This document shows positions 1-9,281 of a stretch of 64,000 nt of DNA, one piece after another. Numbering within the stretch: position 1 is the first letter of the stretch; the number at the start of each line of letters is the position of its first letter. A program made the position numbers and the translations under genes. This stretch comes from Betaproteobacteria bacterium HGW-Betaproteobacteria-7 (GTDB lineage Bacteria > Pseudomonadota > Gammaproteobacteria > Burkholderiales > Rhodocyclaceae). The stretch is taken from positions 51,439 to 115,438 of the forward strand of contig PHCE01000015.1 in NCBI GenBank assembly GCA_002840765.1. Direction: 5' to 3'. Below the pieces are notes generated by a model. The model saw only the letters and a program-made list of their open reading frames with translations. It searched no databases and was not told the DNA's origin.

Positions 1-1207
1 GGTGCTGCAATTCCTTGCCGATCTGCTGGATGTCGGCCGGCGACAGCTTGCCGGACAGCTCGCGCTGGACTTCACAGCGCACTTCCAGGTTGTCCATGTG
101 TCCTTCGCGGGTGACGACGACCTGGTAATTGCCGGCCAGGCGCTGGTCGCGCAGGATCATTTCCTCGATCTGGGTCGGGAAGACATTGACGCCGCGGATG
201 ATCAGCATGTCGTCGGAACGGCCGGTGATCTTGCCGATGCGGCGGAAGGAACGGGCGGTCGGCGGCAGCAGGCGGGTCAGGTCGCGGGTGCGGTAGCGGA
301 TGACCGGGAAGGCTTCCTTGGTCAGCGAGGTGAACACCAGTTCGCCTTCCTCGCCGTCGGGGAGGACTTCGCCGGTTTCCGGATCGATGATCTCGGGGTA
401 GAAATGGTCTTCCCAGATCACCGGGCCATCCTTGGTCTCGATGCATTCGCTGGCGACGCCCGGGCCCATGACTTCGGTCAGGCCATAGATGTCGATGGCG
501 TCGATGCCGAGCTTGCGCTCGATCTCGTGGCGCATGCCTTCGCCCCACGGTTCGGCGCCGAAAATGCCGACCTTCAGCGAGATTTCCTCGGGCTTGATGC
601 CCAGACGCTCGAACTCCTCGGCGATGACCAGCGAGTAGGACGGCGTGACCATGATGATCTCCGGCTTGAAATCCATGATCTGCTGCACCTGCTTCTCGGT
701 CTGGCCGCCGGACATCGGCACGGCGATGCAGCCGGCGCGCTCGGCACCGTAGTGGGCGCCGAGGCCGCCGGTGAACATGCCGTAGCCGTAGGCAACATGC
801 ACCATGTCACCCGGACGGCCGCCAGCGGCGCGGATCGAGCGGGCGACGACGGTGGCCCAGTTGTCGATGTCGTTCTTGGTGTAGCCGACGACCACCGACT
901 TGCCGGTGGTGCCGCTGGAAGCGTGCAGGCGGGCCAGCTTGTTGCGCGGCACGGCGAAGAGGCCGAACGGGTAGTGGTCGCGCAGGTCGAGCTTGGTCAT
1001 GAAGGGGAACTTGCTCAGGTCGCTCAGCGTCTTGAGATCGTCCGGATGGACGCCCTTTGCCTCGCACTTCTGGCGATACGGCGCGACATTGTCGTAGGTG
1101 TGGCGCACCGACCACTTCAGGCGCTCCAGCTGCAGTGCCGAAATCTCGTCGCGGCTGGCGGTTTCGATGGGGTCGAGATCGCCGGGCATCGGTTTCTTGA
1201 CGGTCAT
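1..1207 (-). CDS. paaK: Phenylacetate-CoA ligase, C-terminus cut by window edge
   Basis: Activates phenylacetate to phenylacetyl-CoA with ATP and CoA in the cytosol, the entry step of the aerobic phenylacetate pathway. About 402 residues are visible. The AMP-binding loop reads SSGTTGKSVVVGYT, followed by YGLTEVMGPGVASE, the RTRDLT motif and the C-terminal hinge GRSDDMLIIRGVNVFP, all typical of PaaK. About 30 C-terminal residues should lie beyond position 1. The ATG at 1207 follows an AGGAG-type site. It is the last visible gene of the leftward paaN-G-H-I-K run. In related betaproteobacteria the epoxidase genes paaABCDE follow paaK, so they may lie just outside the window (inference). Confidence 0.95.
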   Translation of the reverse strand, partial: MTVKKPMPGDLDPIETASRDEISALQLERLKWSVRHTYDNVAPYRQKCEAKGVHPDDLKTLSDLSKFPFMTKLDLRDHYPFGLFAVPRNKLARLHASSGTTGKSVVVGYTKNDIDNWATVVARSIRAAGGRPGDMVHVAYGYGMFTGGLGAHYGAERAGCIAVPMSGGQTEKQVQQIMDFKPEIIMVTPSYSLVIAEEFERLGIKPEEISLKVGIFGAEPWGEGMRHEIERKLGIDAIDIYGLTEVMGPGVASECIETKDGPVIWEDHFYPEIIDPETGEVLPDGEEGELVFTSLTKEAFPVIRYRTRDLTRLLPPTARSFRRIGKITGRSDDMLIIRGVNVFPTQIEEMILRDQRLAGNYQVVVTREGHMDNLEVRCEVQRELSGKLSPADIQQIGKELQH

Positions 1208-1233
1208 GGTTGTCTCCTCTTCGGGGTTATGGC

Positions 1234-1707
1234 TTAGGCAGCCTGTTGATCGGCTTGTTGCAGGCCGGCGATAACTTCGCCATTGATGCGGTAGCTCTTG
1301 CCGCGGAACAGGGCGATGGTGCGGCTGCCGACGCGGACGGTGATGTCATAGACGCCGGTGCGACCGGACGCCGAGCGTTCGACGGCTTCGGCTTCGAGCA
1401 TTTCGCCTTCCTTGGCCGGGGCGAGAAAGTCGATGTGGCAGGCGGAAGCGACAGTGTTCTTGTTGTAGCTGTTGCAGGCGTAGGCGAAAGCCGTGTCGGC
1501 CAGGCTGAAAATCATGCCGCCGTGGCAGATGTGGTGGCCGTTGACCATGTCGGAGCGGACCGCCATGGTCAGTAGCGAGGCACCCGGCTGGACGCGGATG
1601 ATCTTGATGCCCAGCGCCTGGGCGGCGCGGTCACGCGACCACATCGCTTCAGCGGTGGCATCGGCCAGGGCTTGCGCCTCGGCGGGGGAGAGTTTGTGTT
1701 CAGTCAT
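1234..1707 (-). CDS. paaI: Hydroxyphenylacetyl-CoA thioesterase PaaI
   Basis: A 157-residue hot-dog-fold thioesterase. Family members hydrolyse hydroxylated phenylacetyl-CoA dead-end products to free CoA. The signature HGGMIFSLADTAFAYACNS is present, with the Gly-Gly and Asp typical of PaaI. I chose the ATG at 1707 rather than the upstream in-frame start at 1734, because an AAGGAAA ribosome site lies just before it and the protein then has normal PaaI length. Its start overlaps the end of paaH by 8 bases, which suggests translational coupling within the leftward operon. Confidence 0.93.
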   Translation of the reverse strand: MTEHKLSPAEAQALADATAEAMWSRDRAAQALGIKIIRVQPGASLLTMAVRSDMVNGHHICHGGMIFSLADTAFAYACNSYNKNTVASACHIDFLAPAKEGEMLEAEAVERSASGRTGVYDITVRVGSRTIALFRGKSYRINGEVIAGLQQADQQAA

Positions 1708-3232
1708 GAATTTTCCTTGCGGCAAAGACGGCACGCTGGATCAGCGGCGAAATGCGGTAACGGTCCTCGCCGTAGCTGGCGCCGAGGTTGGCCAGGACGT
1801 CGCGGATGACCGCGACGCCGACCTGGTCGGCCCAGGCCAGAGGGCCTTGGGGGTAATTGACGCCAAGGCGCATCGCCTGGTCGGCGGCGACTTCGGAGCA
1901 GACGCCCTGGTTGACGGCATCGGCGGCCTCGTTGGCGAGCATGGCGACGGTGCGCATGACCGCCAGGCCGGGAACGTCGAGAAAACGCGAGACGGCGAAA
2001 CCGGCGGCTTGCAGCAGGCCGATGGCGGCAGCCGCGGCAGCCGGTTCGCACTGTTCGGCGACGGCAACGGCGAGGCGGCTGGCCTTGCTGTAGTCGAGCG
2101 CCAGGTCGATCAATACCAGGTTGGCGATGTCCGACTCGGCCGCCCGCTGCGTGGCGCTGCGGCCGTCGGTGATGGCGAGCACGGCGCGGCCGATTTCGGC
2201 AATGCGGCCATCACTGCTTTCCGGGGCGCGGGAGAACGACAGGCTGCAGGTTTCCAGGCGCTCGGCGAGGGCTTCGGCGGCGGCTGATTCACCGAACAGC
2301 GTGATCTTGCCGGCCGGGGCCTGCGCGGTCTCGGTCTGCGGACCGGGGCGCAGGGCGCCCTCGCGGTAGTCGTAGAAGCCGCGGCCGGTTTTCTTGCCGA
2401 AGAAACCGGCATCGACCAGTTCCTGCTGCAGCAGCGACGGCAGAAAGCGCTGGTCGTGGTAGAAGGCGCGCCAGACCGAGTTGGTGACGGCGAAATTGAC
2501 GTCGTGGCCGATCATGTCCATCAGCTCGAACGGCCCCATGCGGAAACCGCCGGCCTCGCGCATCGCGGCGTCGATGGTGGCGTAGTCGGCAGCGCCTTCC
2601 TGGGCCAGGCGCAGGGCCTCGGCGTAGTAGGGACGGGCGACGCGATTGACGATGAAGCCGGGCGTGGACTTGGCATGCACCGGGGTCTTGCCCCAGGCGG
2701 CGGCCGTGGCGAACAGCGTCTCGGCGACGGTCGCATCGGTGGCCAGGCCGGAGACGATCTCGACCAGCGCCATCAAGGGGGCGGGATTGAAGAAATGCAG
2801 GCCGGCTAGGCGTTCGGGGTTTTTCAGCGCGGCGCCGATGGCGGTGACCGAGATCGACGAGGTGTTGGTGCCGAAAATGCAGTCGGCGCCAACGATGGCT
2901 TCGAGGTCGGCGTACAGCTTCTGTTTGGCTTCCAGGCTTTCGACAATGGCTTCGACGACCAGTCCGGCGTCAGCCAGGTCGGCCAGCTGCTGCGCGGCGA
3001 CCAGACGGGTACCGGCGGCCAGCGCCGCTTCCGGCGTCAGCTTGCCCTTGTCGGCCAGCTTGTTGAACTGGGCACGGATGCCGGCGATGGCGCTTTCGGC
3101 AGCGCCCGGGCGGTTGTCGAGCAGCTTGACGACATGGCCGGCGGCCGCGGCGATCTGGGCAATGCCGGCGCCCATGGCGCCGGTGCCGACGACGGCGATG
3201 ACGGTCTGTTGGGGTAGGGGGGCGTGGCTCAC
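1700..3232 (-). CDS. paaH: 3-hydroxyacyl-CoA dehydrogenase PaaH (PaaC type)
   Basis: A 510-residue NAD-dependent dehydrogenase that oxidises 3-hydroxyadipyl-CoA to 3-oxoadipyl-CoA late in the phenylacetate pathway. The N-terminal Rossmann motif GTGAMGAGIAQIAAAAGH is at about residues 16-33, and HFFNPAPLM and PGFIVNRVARPY mark the catalytic and domain-junction regions. A second, shorter C-terminal dehydrogenase-like segment fits the two-part PaaH proteins of about 500 residues. It starts with GTG. It begins 4 bases after paaG ends and overlaps paaI, so it belongs to one transcript. Confidence 0.93.
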   Translation of the reverse strand: MSHAPLPQQTVIAVVGTGAMGAGIAQIAAAAGHVVKLLDNRPGAAESAIAGIRAQFNKLADKGKLTPEAALAAGTRLVAAQQLADLADAGLVVEAIVESLEAKQKLYADLEAIVGADCIFGTNTSSISVTAIGAALKNPERLAGLHFFNPAPLMALVEIVSGLATDATVAETLFATAAAWGKTPVHAKSTPGFIVNRVARPYYAEALRLAQEGAADYATIDAAMREAGGFRMGPFELMDMIGHDVNFAVTNSVWRAFYHDQRFLPSLLQQELVDAGFFGKKTGRGFYDYREGALRPGPQTETAQAPAGKITLFGESAAAEALAERLETCSLSFSRAPESSDGRIAEIGRAVLAITDGRSATQRAAESDIANLVLIDLALDYSKASRLAVAVAEQCEPAAAAAAIGLLQAAGFAVSRFLDVPGLAVMRTVAMLANEAADAVNQGVCSEVAADQAMRLGVNYPQGPLAWADQVGVAVIRDVLANLGASYGEDRYRISPLIQRAVFAARKIHD

Positions 3233-3236
3233 GGTC

Positions 3237-4031
3237 TCACTCTCCGGTGAAATTCGGGGCGCGTTTTTCCATGAAGGCCTTGACGCCCTCGGCGTAGTCA
3301 GGGCTCCAGCCCAGTTCGCGCATCATGCCGCCTTCGAAGGACAGCTGCTGTTCCAACGTGTGGCCGGGGGCGGCGTGCATCGCCTGGCGGGTACGCACCA
3401 GGGCCTTGGTCGGGGCGGTGGACAACTGCTTGGCCAGCGCATCGATGCGGGCGGGGAAGGCGTCGTCCTCGACGCATTCCCAGATCAGGCCCCACTCGGC
3501 GGCCTTTTCGGCGGACAGCTTCTCGGCCAGCAGGGCGAGGCCCATGGCGCGGGCCATGCCGACGCGCTGCGGCAGGAACCAGGTACCGCCGGTATCCGGG
3601 ATCAGGCCGATCTTGGAAAAGGCCTGCAGGAAGGACGCCGACTTGCTGGCAATGACCAGATCGCAGGCCAGTGCCACCGAGGCGCCAGCGCCAGCGGCGA
3701 TGCCGTTGACCGCAGCGATGGTCGGCACGCGCAGGTTCTGCAGGCGCAGCACCAGCTGCTTGTAATTCTTTTCGACGACATTGCCGATGTCCGGCATCTT
3801 GCCGTCGACCATCTGCATGGCGCGGTCGGCCAGATCCTGCCCGGCCGAGAAGCCGCGGCCGGCACCGGTCAGCACCAGCACGCGCACGGCCGGGTCGTTC
3901 TGGATCGAATCGAGGGCGAGGCGCAGTTCGGCGTGCATGTCCTCGGTGAAGCTGTTCAGCTTGTCCGGGCGGTTCAGCGTCAGCCGGGCGATGCCGGCGT
4001 CGACTTCAAATTTGATGTTTTCGAAATTCAT
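3237..4031 (-). CDS. paaG: Ring-1,2-epoxyphenylacetyl-CoA isomerase PaaG
   Basis: A 264-residue crotonase-fold enzyme. PaaG isomerises ring-1,2-epoxyphenylacetyl-CoA to the oxepin-CoA and also shifts double bonds later in the pathway. The oxyanion-hole motif GFSAGQDLADR (about residues 60-70) and the second crotonase segment NGIAAGAGASVALACD are clear, and DTGGTWFLPQ is typical of PaaG. It sits 9 bases downstream of paaN and 4 bases upstream of paaH. Length and motifs match PaaG rather than a general enoyl-CoA hydratase; PaaF would be the nearest alternative. Confidence 0.9.
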   Translation of the reverse strand: MNFENIKFEVDAGIARLTLNRPDKLNSFTEDMHAELRLALDSIQNDPAVRVLVLTGAGRGFSAGQDLADRAMQMVDGKMPDIGNVVEKNYKQLVLRLQNLRVPTIAAVNGIAAGAGASVALACDLVIASKSASFLQAFSKIGLIPDTGGTWFLPQRVGMARAMGLALLAEKLSAEKAAEWGLIWECVEDDAFPARIDALAKQLSTAPTKALVRTRQAMHAAPGHTLEQQLSFEGGMMRELGWSPDYAEGVKAFMEKRAPNFTGE

Positions 4032-4040
4032 GCGTGATCC

Positions 4041-5708
4041 TCAGACGTGGTAGCGGCGCTGAACCACCCGGAACCGATTGGCGACGAAGGCCGAGTCGGC
4101 GTAGGAGGCGTTGGCCGACGGGTTGCCGCCGGTGCCGTGGTAGTCGGAATAGGCCGCCGACTGGTTCACGAAGACGCCGCCGGTCAGGTTGATCGATAGC
4201 GCGACCTTGGAACGCCAGGTGGCGGCGGTCATCGCGTCGATGACTTCGGCCCTGGTCGAATAGACGCCGGCGGTCAGCGCGCCGTGGGTGCTGATGATGC
4301 GCTCGGACAGGGCGATGGCGGCGGCGGTGTCGGCGACCTTGACGATGAAGCTGATCGGGCCGAAACGCTCTTCCATGTACTTGGCCTCGTCGCCGGCGTC
4401 GCAGGCGAGCAGCACCGGGGTGCGTACTTCGGCTTTCGGGAAGTCCGGGTTGTCGAGCTTGCTCGGGGCGAGGATGACCGTGCCCAGCTTGCCCGAACCA
4501 GCTTCCTCGATGCGCTTCAGTGTTTCGGCCGATTGAATGGCGCCGAGCACGGCATGGGCGACTTCCGGCTTGCTCAGGAAACCGGTGACGGCGCGGGCCA
4601 GGTCGGTACAGACTTCATCGTAGGACTTGTGGCCTTCGTCGGTTTCGATGCCGCCGGCCGGGACCAGGATCGCCTGCGAGGTGGTGCACATCTGGCCGGA
4701 GTACAGCGACAGCGTGAAGGCCAGGTTGCCGAGCATCTTCTTGTAGCTGTCGGTCGAGTCGATGACGATGTTGTTCACGCCGGCGAGCTCGGCATAGACC
4801 TGGGCCTGCCGGCAGTTTTCGATCAGCCACTGACCGAAGACGTTGCCGCCGGTGAAGTCGACTGACTTGACGGCCTTGTGGGTGACCAGCTTCTGGGTGG
4901 TGGCGCGCTGGTCGGTGACGCACAGGCTGACCAGGTTGGGATCGATGCCGTTCTCGGCCAGTACGGCGCGGATGGTGCGCACGGTGATGGCGGCCGGCAG
5001 GATGGCGTTGCTGTGCGGCTTGACGATCACGGCGTTGCCGGTGGCCAGCGCGGCGAACAGGCCGGGGTAGGTGTTCCATGTCGGGAAGGTGCCGCAACCG
5101 ACGACGACGCCGACGCCGCGGCCGACCAGCTCGAAGTGCTTCTTCATGACCAGCGGCGGGTTCTTGCCCTGCGGCTTTTCCCAGGTGGCTTCGGCCGGCA
5201 CGAACTTCTGTTCGCGATAGGCGTAGGCGACGGCTTCCAGGCCGCGGTCCTGGGCATGCGGGGCGCCGGCCTGGAAGGCCATCATCCAGCCCTGGCCGGT
5301 GGTCATCATCACTGCATGGGCAAGCTCGAAGCTCTGCTGATTCAGGCGGCTCAGGATTTCCAGACAGATGCCGGTGCGGCCGTCGGTGCCGGCGGCCCGC
5401 CAGCCGTCCATGGCCTTTTCACCGGCAGTGATCAGCGCCTCGATGTCGCAGACCGGGTACTGCACAGCCAGTTCGACACCGTAGGGCGACTGTTCGCCAC
5501 CGGTCCAGCCCGTCTGGCCCGGCTGATACAAGGCGAACTGTTGGCCGAGATGGCTTTCAAACGCCAGCTTGCCGTCCACCGGGGCGGTCTCGCCGTAGGT
5601 CTTGGGGCTCGGCATTTCATTGAAGGCCGACCAGTAGCCGCGCGTGTGGATGGCGTTCAGGGCGCCTTCGAGCTGGGCGCGGTGCTTATCAAACTGGGGG
5701 TGGGACAT
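4041..5708 (-). CDS. paaN: PaaN-type aldehyde dehydrogenase
   Basis: A 555-residue aldehyde dehydrogenase-fold protein of the PaaN type. It probably oxidises the semialdehyde-CoA formed when the oxepin-CoA ring opens. The catalytic Cys is in YSGQMCTTSQA, the general-base Glu in YAELAGVNN, and the dinucleotide-binding region includes VDFTGGNVFGQWL. It lacks the C-terminal MaoC-like hydratase domain of E. coli PaaZ (about 680 residues), so ring hydrolysis must be done by a separate enzyme not seen here. The ATG at 5708 has GGAGGAAAAA just upstream and was preferred to an in-frame start at 5750. It is the first gene of the leftward paa operon. Confidence 0.9.
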   Translation of the reverse strand: MSHPQFDKHRAQLEGALNAIHTRGYWSAFNEMPSPKTYGETAPVDGKLAFESHLGQQFALYQPGQTGWTGGEQSPYGVELAVQYPVCDIEALITAGEKAMDGWRAAGTDGRTGICLEILSRLNQQSFELAHAVMMTTGQGWMMAFQAGAPHAQDRGLEAVAYAYREQKFVPAEATWEKPQGKNPPLVMKKHFELVGRGVGVVVGCGTFPTWNTYPGLFAALATGNAVIVKPHSNAILPAAITVRTIRAVLAENGIDPNLVSLCVTDQRATTQKLVTHKAVKSVDFTGGNVFGQWLIENCRQAQVYAELAGVNNIVIDSTDSYKKMLGNLAFTLSLYSGQMCTTSQAILVPAGGIETDEGHKSYDEVCTDLARAVTGFLSKPEVAHAVLGAIQSAETLKRIEEAGSGKLGTVILAPSKLDNPDFPKAEVRTPVLLACDAGDEAKYMEERFGPISFIVKVADTAAAIALSERIISTHGALTAGVYSTRAEVIDAMTAATWRSKVALSINLTGGVFVNQSAAYSDYHGTGGNPSANASYADSAFVANRFRVVQRRYHV

Positions 5709-6082
5709 GGGTTTTTCCTCCGATGGGGACGGTGTTCCCGTCGTTTTCAAGCGGGGCTGGGTGCCCGCTTCCTATTGATTCGTTACCAACATTGGCTGCT
5801 TGTGTTCAATTAATGTATCAGATGTTTTGCCCTGTTGTGAAGTTTTAAATTGCAGAAGTGGTTCTGCGCAGCACAAAAAAAACAAATAAAAACAATAAAA
5901 ATGCTTCCGATATTGCGACTGTTTTTGCTTCGTTTGCACCTGGCAGAAAAAGTTCCCTGCCCGAATAACTTTAAAAGCGATACAAAAAAAGTTGACACAC
6001 GCAGCGAATGTGTAACATGATTCATCCACGGCAACCTGATTCGGGTTGACCCCGACCCTACGATCTGAACAAGGAGTGAGAC
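5709..6082. promoter_or_regulatory. AT-rich divergent promoter region between paaN and the diiron gene
   Basis: This 374-base gap is strikingly AT-rich for the window, with A-tracts at about 5873-5899 and 5984-5990. For the rightward gene, TTGACA at 5992-5997 followed 15 bases later by TAACAT at 6013-6018 is a plausible but short-spaced promoter. Inside it ACACA and TGTGT form a small inverted repeat (about 5996-6014) that could bind a repressor. AAGGAGTGAG precedes the ATG at 6083. A GATACAAA element at 5979-5986 recurs upstream of livH, but it is too short to be meaningful alone. No open reading frame of note was found. Confidence 0.55.
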
Positions 6083-7111
6083 ATGGCTAGCAACAAGGAA
6101 CGTTTTGCAGACAAGATGGAATTCCCGCCGGCAACCCCGCAGCCGAACATCTACCCGCTGTCCTGGAATAGCAAGACCAAGAAGCTGCAGGAAGTCTGGG
6201 AAGCGTCGCTGCGCGAGAACTGGGATCCGGAAAAGCTGCCTTGGGACACGCTGGATGTAGACAGCTATTCCTGGGAAGAGCGCGAATCCATCGCCTACTG
6301 GTGGAGCCTGCTGTCGGTATTCGACGCTTCCGCCCCGCCGGTGTTCGCCGAAGCGCTGATCAAGACTTACGAAGTGCATGAGGAAGATCCGGTGCGCAAG
6401 TGCTTCTTCTCGGTGACCCGCGACGAGCAGAATCACGAAATCATGTGCGGCCTGGCCATCACCAAGCTGCTCAACCATCCCGATCCGCTGACCTACGTGC
6501 CGAAGACCGAACTCGGCAAGCGCCTGCAGAAGAACGTCGCCTGGCTGTACTTCAATGGCGGCCGCTACTGGACCGGCTACAAGCAGGCCGTGCCCAAGTA
6601 CGACCTCGCCGTGCTGTTCAGCTCCTTCCTGATGGGCGAGATCGCTGCCGCCACCATCTTCAAGCAGATGTACGAAAACTCCCGCGAAGCCGTGTTCAAG
6701 GAAGGCTTCAAGAACATCGGCCGCGATGAAGGCCGGCACATGGCCATCTGCATGGCGGTCATGGAGCGTGACTACCCGGGCCTCAAGGACGAGACCAAGG
6801 CCATCGTCACCAAGCAGATCCGCGCCGGTTACCTGTTCCTGTCGGCCGTGCTGTTCGAGCCGCCGATGGAATTCTGGGACCTGCCGGCCGACTTCATCGC
6901 CAACCAGCGTGAAGCCGAGGAAGTCGCCCGCGGCGCCGGTTTCGGCATCCCCAGCTACGAAGCCAAGCTGGAAAACTGGAAGAACGCGATGATCAACCTG
7001 AAGGGCGTGCTCGACCGCTACAACATCCCGTTCCCGGCGATCCCGGAAGTCGGCATCACCGGCCAGGAAGTGTCGGAAATCGACATGGAAGACATCATTC
7101 CGGTCTTCTAA
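6083..7111 (+). CDS. Ferritin-like (R2-type) diiron protein, probable oxygenase component, substrate unknown
   Basis: A 342-residue helical protein with two carboxylate-His iron motifs: E115-x2-H118 (RDEQNHE) and E216-x2-H219 (RDEGRH). E186 lies 30 residues before the second motif, and D81 or E90 before the first could complete the site. This spacing is that of the ribonucleotide reductase R2 / diiron oxygenase superfamily. It is not PaaA, PaaC or BoxB by any motif I know, and it is too short for a bacterial multicomponent monooxygenase alpha chain. The next gene encodes a ferredoxin-flavin reductase, so the pair may form a two-component monooxygenase. It lies divergent to paaN and just before paaX, pointing to aryl-acetate metabolism (inference). 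Exact reaction unknown. Confidence 0.75.
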   Translation: MASNKERFADKMEFPPATPQPNIYPLSWNSKTKKLQEVWEASLRENWDPEKLPWDTLDVDSYSWEERESIAYWWSLLSVFDASAPPVFAEALIKTYEVHEEDPVRKCFFSVTRDEQNHEIMCGLAITKLLNHPDPLTYVPKTELGKRLQKNVAWLYFNGGRYWTGYKQAVPKYDLAVLFSSFLMGEIAAATIFKQMYENSREAVFKEGFKNIGRDEGRHMAICMAVMERDYPGLKDETKAIVTKQIRAGYLFLSAVLFEPPMEFWDLPADFIANQREAEEVARGAGFGIPSYEAKLENWKNAMINLKGVLDRYNIPFPAIPEVGITGQEVSEIDMEDIIPVF

Positions 7112-7203
7112 GCTGTAGCTGTACATAAATAGCTGCCGGCCGGTGCTCTGCGAGGGGCGCCGGCCTTGCCGCGACAGAGAGACACAACCAACAAGGATAG
7201 AAA

Positions 7204-8253
7204 ATGGCTCGTATCGTGATGCAGCCCTCGGGCAAGTCGGTCGATTGCAACTACGGCGACACGGTTTTGATGGCGCTGGAAAAGGCCGGCTACGCCCTGC
7301 CCAACAACTGCCGCGCCGGCGCTTGCGGCGAATGCAAGGTCAAGGTCACGCAAGGCCAGTTCGACCAGGGCATGGTGCTCGACATGGCGCTGTCGCAGGA
7401 CGAGCGCAAGCAGGGCTACGGCCTGATGTGCATGGCCAAGCCGATTTCCGAAGAGCTGGTCATCGAATGGGGCACCCTCGATGCCCGGCCGAAACTGTTC
7501 CCGCCGCGCGAAGACGCGTTGTTCGTCGTCACCGACAAGCGCCAGATCGCCGCCCGCGTCGTTGAACTGCGCCTGCGCCCGGTCGGCCAGCCGATCCGCT
7601 ACTGGCCCGGCCAGTACGTCACCGTCGGCAATCCGCGTGCCGACATCCCGGCCCGCGCCTACTCGATTTCCAACGCCCCGCGCCCGGACGGCGAGCTGGT
7701 ACTGCAGATCGCCCGCCAGGATGACGGCAAGACCAGCAACTGGATCCACGACAGCCTGGCGATCGGCGACAACGTCAAGATTTCCGGCGCCTACGGCACC
7801 TTCATCGGTGACCCCTCGGTCGATACGCCGGTGCTCTGCCTGGCCGCCGGCACTGGCCTGGCGCCGATCCTGGCGCTGGCCGAAGCGGCCCTGCGCCGCG
7901 GCTTCAAGAAGCCGGTGACGATGCTGTTCTCGGCGCGTGCCAAGGAGGACGTCTACAGCCAGGGCATGATGGCCTGGTGGCGCACCAAGCACCGAAACTT
8001 TGACTACAAGGTCACGCTCACCCGCGAACAGGCTGAGGGCTATCTGGCCGGTCGCGTCGACCTAGTGCTGCCGAAGCTGTTCCCCGACCTGTCGAAGCAC
8101 ACCATCTTTGCTGCCGGTAGTCCGGAATTCGTCGAAACTTGCGTCGCCACGGTCAAGGCGCTCGGGGCCAAGGATGAGCTGATCCATACCGAAGGCTTCT
8201 TCGCCCAGCAACAGCCGGTCACCGCCGACGCCGATCACCTGCTGCCAGCATGA
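7204..8253 (+). CDS. Ferredoxin-NAD(P)H reductase component with N-terminal 2Fe-2S domain
   Basis: A 349-residue electron-transfer protein. The N-terminal plant-type 2Fe-2S motif CRAGACGECKVKV is followed by a fourth Cys in LMCMAK. Next come a flavin-binding motif RAYSISNAP, an NAD-binding GTGLAPILA and a C-terminal EGFF. This domain order is that of DmpP/XylA-type oxygenase reductases. A weak ribosome site and a 92-base gap separate it from the diiron gene, and it most likely supplies that protein with electrons. It is distinct from the DmpP homologue at 30309 and from PaaE, whose ferredoxin domain is C-terminal. Confidence 0.85.
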   Translation: MARIVMQPSGKSVDCNYGDTVLMALEKAGYALPNNCRAGACGECKVKVTQGQFDQGMVLDMALSQDERKQGYGLMCMAKPISEELVIEWGTLDARPKLFPPREDALFVVTDKRQIAARVVELRLRPVGQPIRYWPGQYVTVGNPRADIPARAYSISNAPRPDGELVLQIARQDDGKTSNWIHDSLAIGDNVKISGAYGTFIGDPSVDTPVLCLAAGTGLAPILALAEAALRRGFKKPVTMLFSARAKEDVYSQGMMAWWRTKHRNFDYKVTLTREQAEGYLAGRVDLVLPKLFPDLSKHTIFAAGSPEFVETCVATVKALGAKDELIHTEGFFAQQQPVTADADHLLPA

Positions 8254-8297
8254 AGATCGCCGCTTCGCCCTGTTCAGCACCGGGCGGAGCGGCTAAC

Positions 8298-9281
8298 ATG
8301 CGCGGATTCCCCGTTGCGCATGCTCAAGTGATCCAGCCCATTCAGACCCGCCTCGACGATTTCCGGCAACAACGCCGCGTCCAGGCGGGTTCGCTCATCA
8401 TCTCCGTCTTTGGCGATGCCATCCTGCCGCGCGGCGGTCGCGTCTGGCTGGGCAGCCTTATCCGCCTGCTCGAACCGCTGGAGCTCAACGAACGGCTGAT
8501 CCGCACCTCGGTCTTCCGCCTGGCCAAGGAAGAATGGCTGCGCACCGAAACCGTCGGCCGGCGTGCCGACTATGCGCTGACCAATTCCGGGCGCCGCCGT
8601 TTCGAGGAAGCCGCCCGGCACATCTATGCTTCCCACGCACCGCTGTGGGATCGGCGCTGGCGCCTGATCCTCGCCGTCGGCGATTTCGACCCCAAGGAGC
8701 GCGAGGCATTGCGTCGCGCCCTTTTCTGGCAGGGCTTCGGCGTCCTTGGTGCCGATTGTTTCGTGCACCCCTCGGCCGACTTGACGGCGGCTTTCGACGC
8801 CCTCGTTGCCGAAGGCCTGGCCGGCCATCTCGAACGCCTGATGCCGCTGCTCGCCGCCGATTCGCGTTCCGGCCTGTCGGCCAACGATGCCGACCTGGTC
8901 CGCCGGGCCTGGAATCTGGAGGAGCTCGGCGAGGCTTACGCCGGTTTCGTCGCCACCTATCAGCCCATCCTGGCCGAGGTGCGCGGCGACCGCCAGACGG
9001 AAGTCGGCGACGAGGAAGCCTTCCTCGTGCGCACCCTGCTCATCCACGATTACCGCCGCCTGCTGCTGCGCGACCCGGAGCTGCCGGACGTCCTGCTGCC
9101 TACCGACTGGCCCGGCCAGAAGGCACGTCTGCTGTGCAAGGAACTCTACCGTCGCCTGGAAGTGCCGTCCGAACGCCACCTGGATCATTTCCTGACCCTC
9201 GCCGACGGCAGCACGCCCGTGCTCGATGCGGCCTACGCCGAGCGTTTCCCACAGGATGATCCACTGACGGTTTCCGTCTAA
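8298..9281 (+). CDS. paaX: PaaX-family transcriptional repressor
   Basis: A 327-residue regulator of the PaaX family, which represses paa genes and is released by phenylacetyl-CoA. The N-terminal winged-helix region (SLIISVFGDAILPRGGRVWLG, then RTSVFRLAKEEWL) closely resembles E. coli PaaX, and the C-terminal PaaX domain extends to the end. An ATG at 8250 overlaps the reductase stop (ATGA). I chose 8298 because GGAGCGG precedes it and the protein then starts like PaaX. Its place after the diiron/reductase pair suggests it controls that pair and possibly the divergent paa operon. Confidence 0.88.
   Translation: MRGFPVAHAQVIQPIQTRLDDFRQQRRVQAGSLIISVFGDAILPRGGRVWLGSLIRLLEPLELNERLIRTSVFRLAKEEWLRTETVGRRADYALTNSGRRRFEEAARHIYASHAPLWDRRWRLILAVGDFDPKEREALRRALFWQGFGVLGADCFVHPSADLTAAFDALVAEGLAGHLERLMPLLAADSRSGLSANDADLVRRAWNLEELGEAYAGFVATYQPILAEVRGDRQTEVGDEEAFLVRTLLIHDYRRLLLRDPELPDVLLPTDWPGQKARLLCKELYRRLEVPSERHLDHFLTLADGSTPVLDAAYAERFPQDDPLTVSV

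Noticed and set aside
2..1237. Long plus-strand frame of about 410 codons opposite paaK
   Set aside because: It is an antisense shadow in GC-rich DNA. The minus strand encodes an unmistakable PaaK with all motifs.
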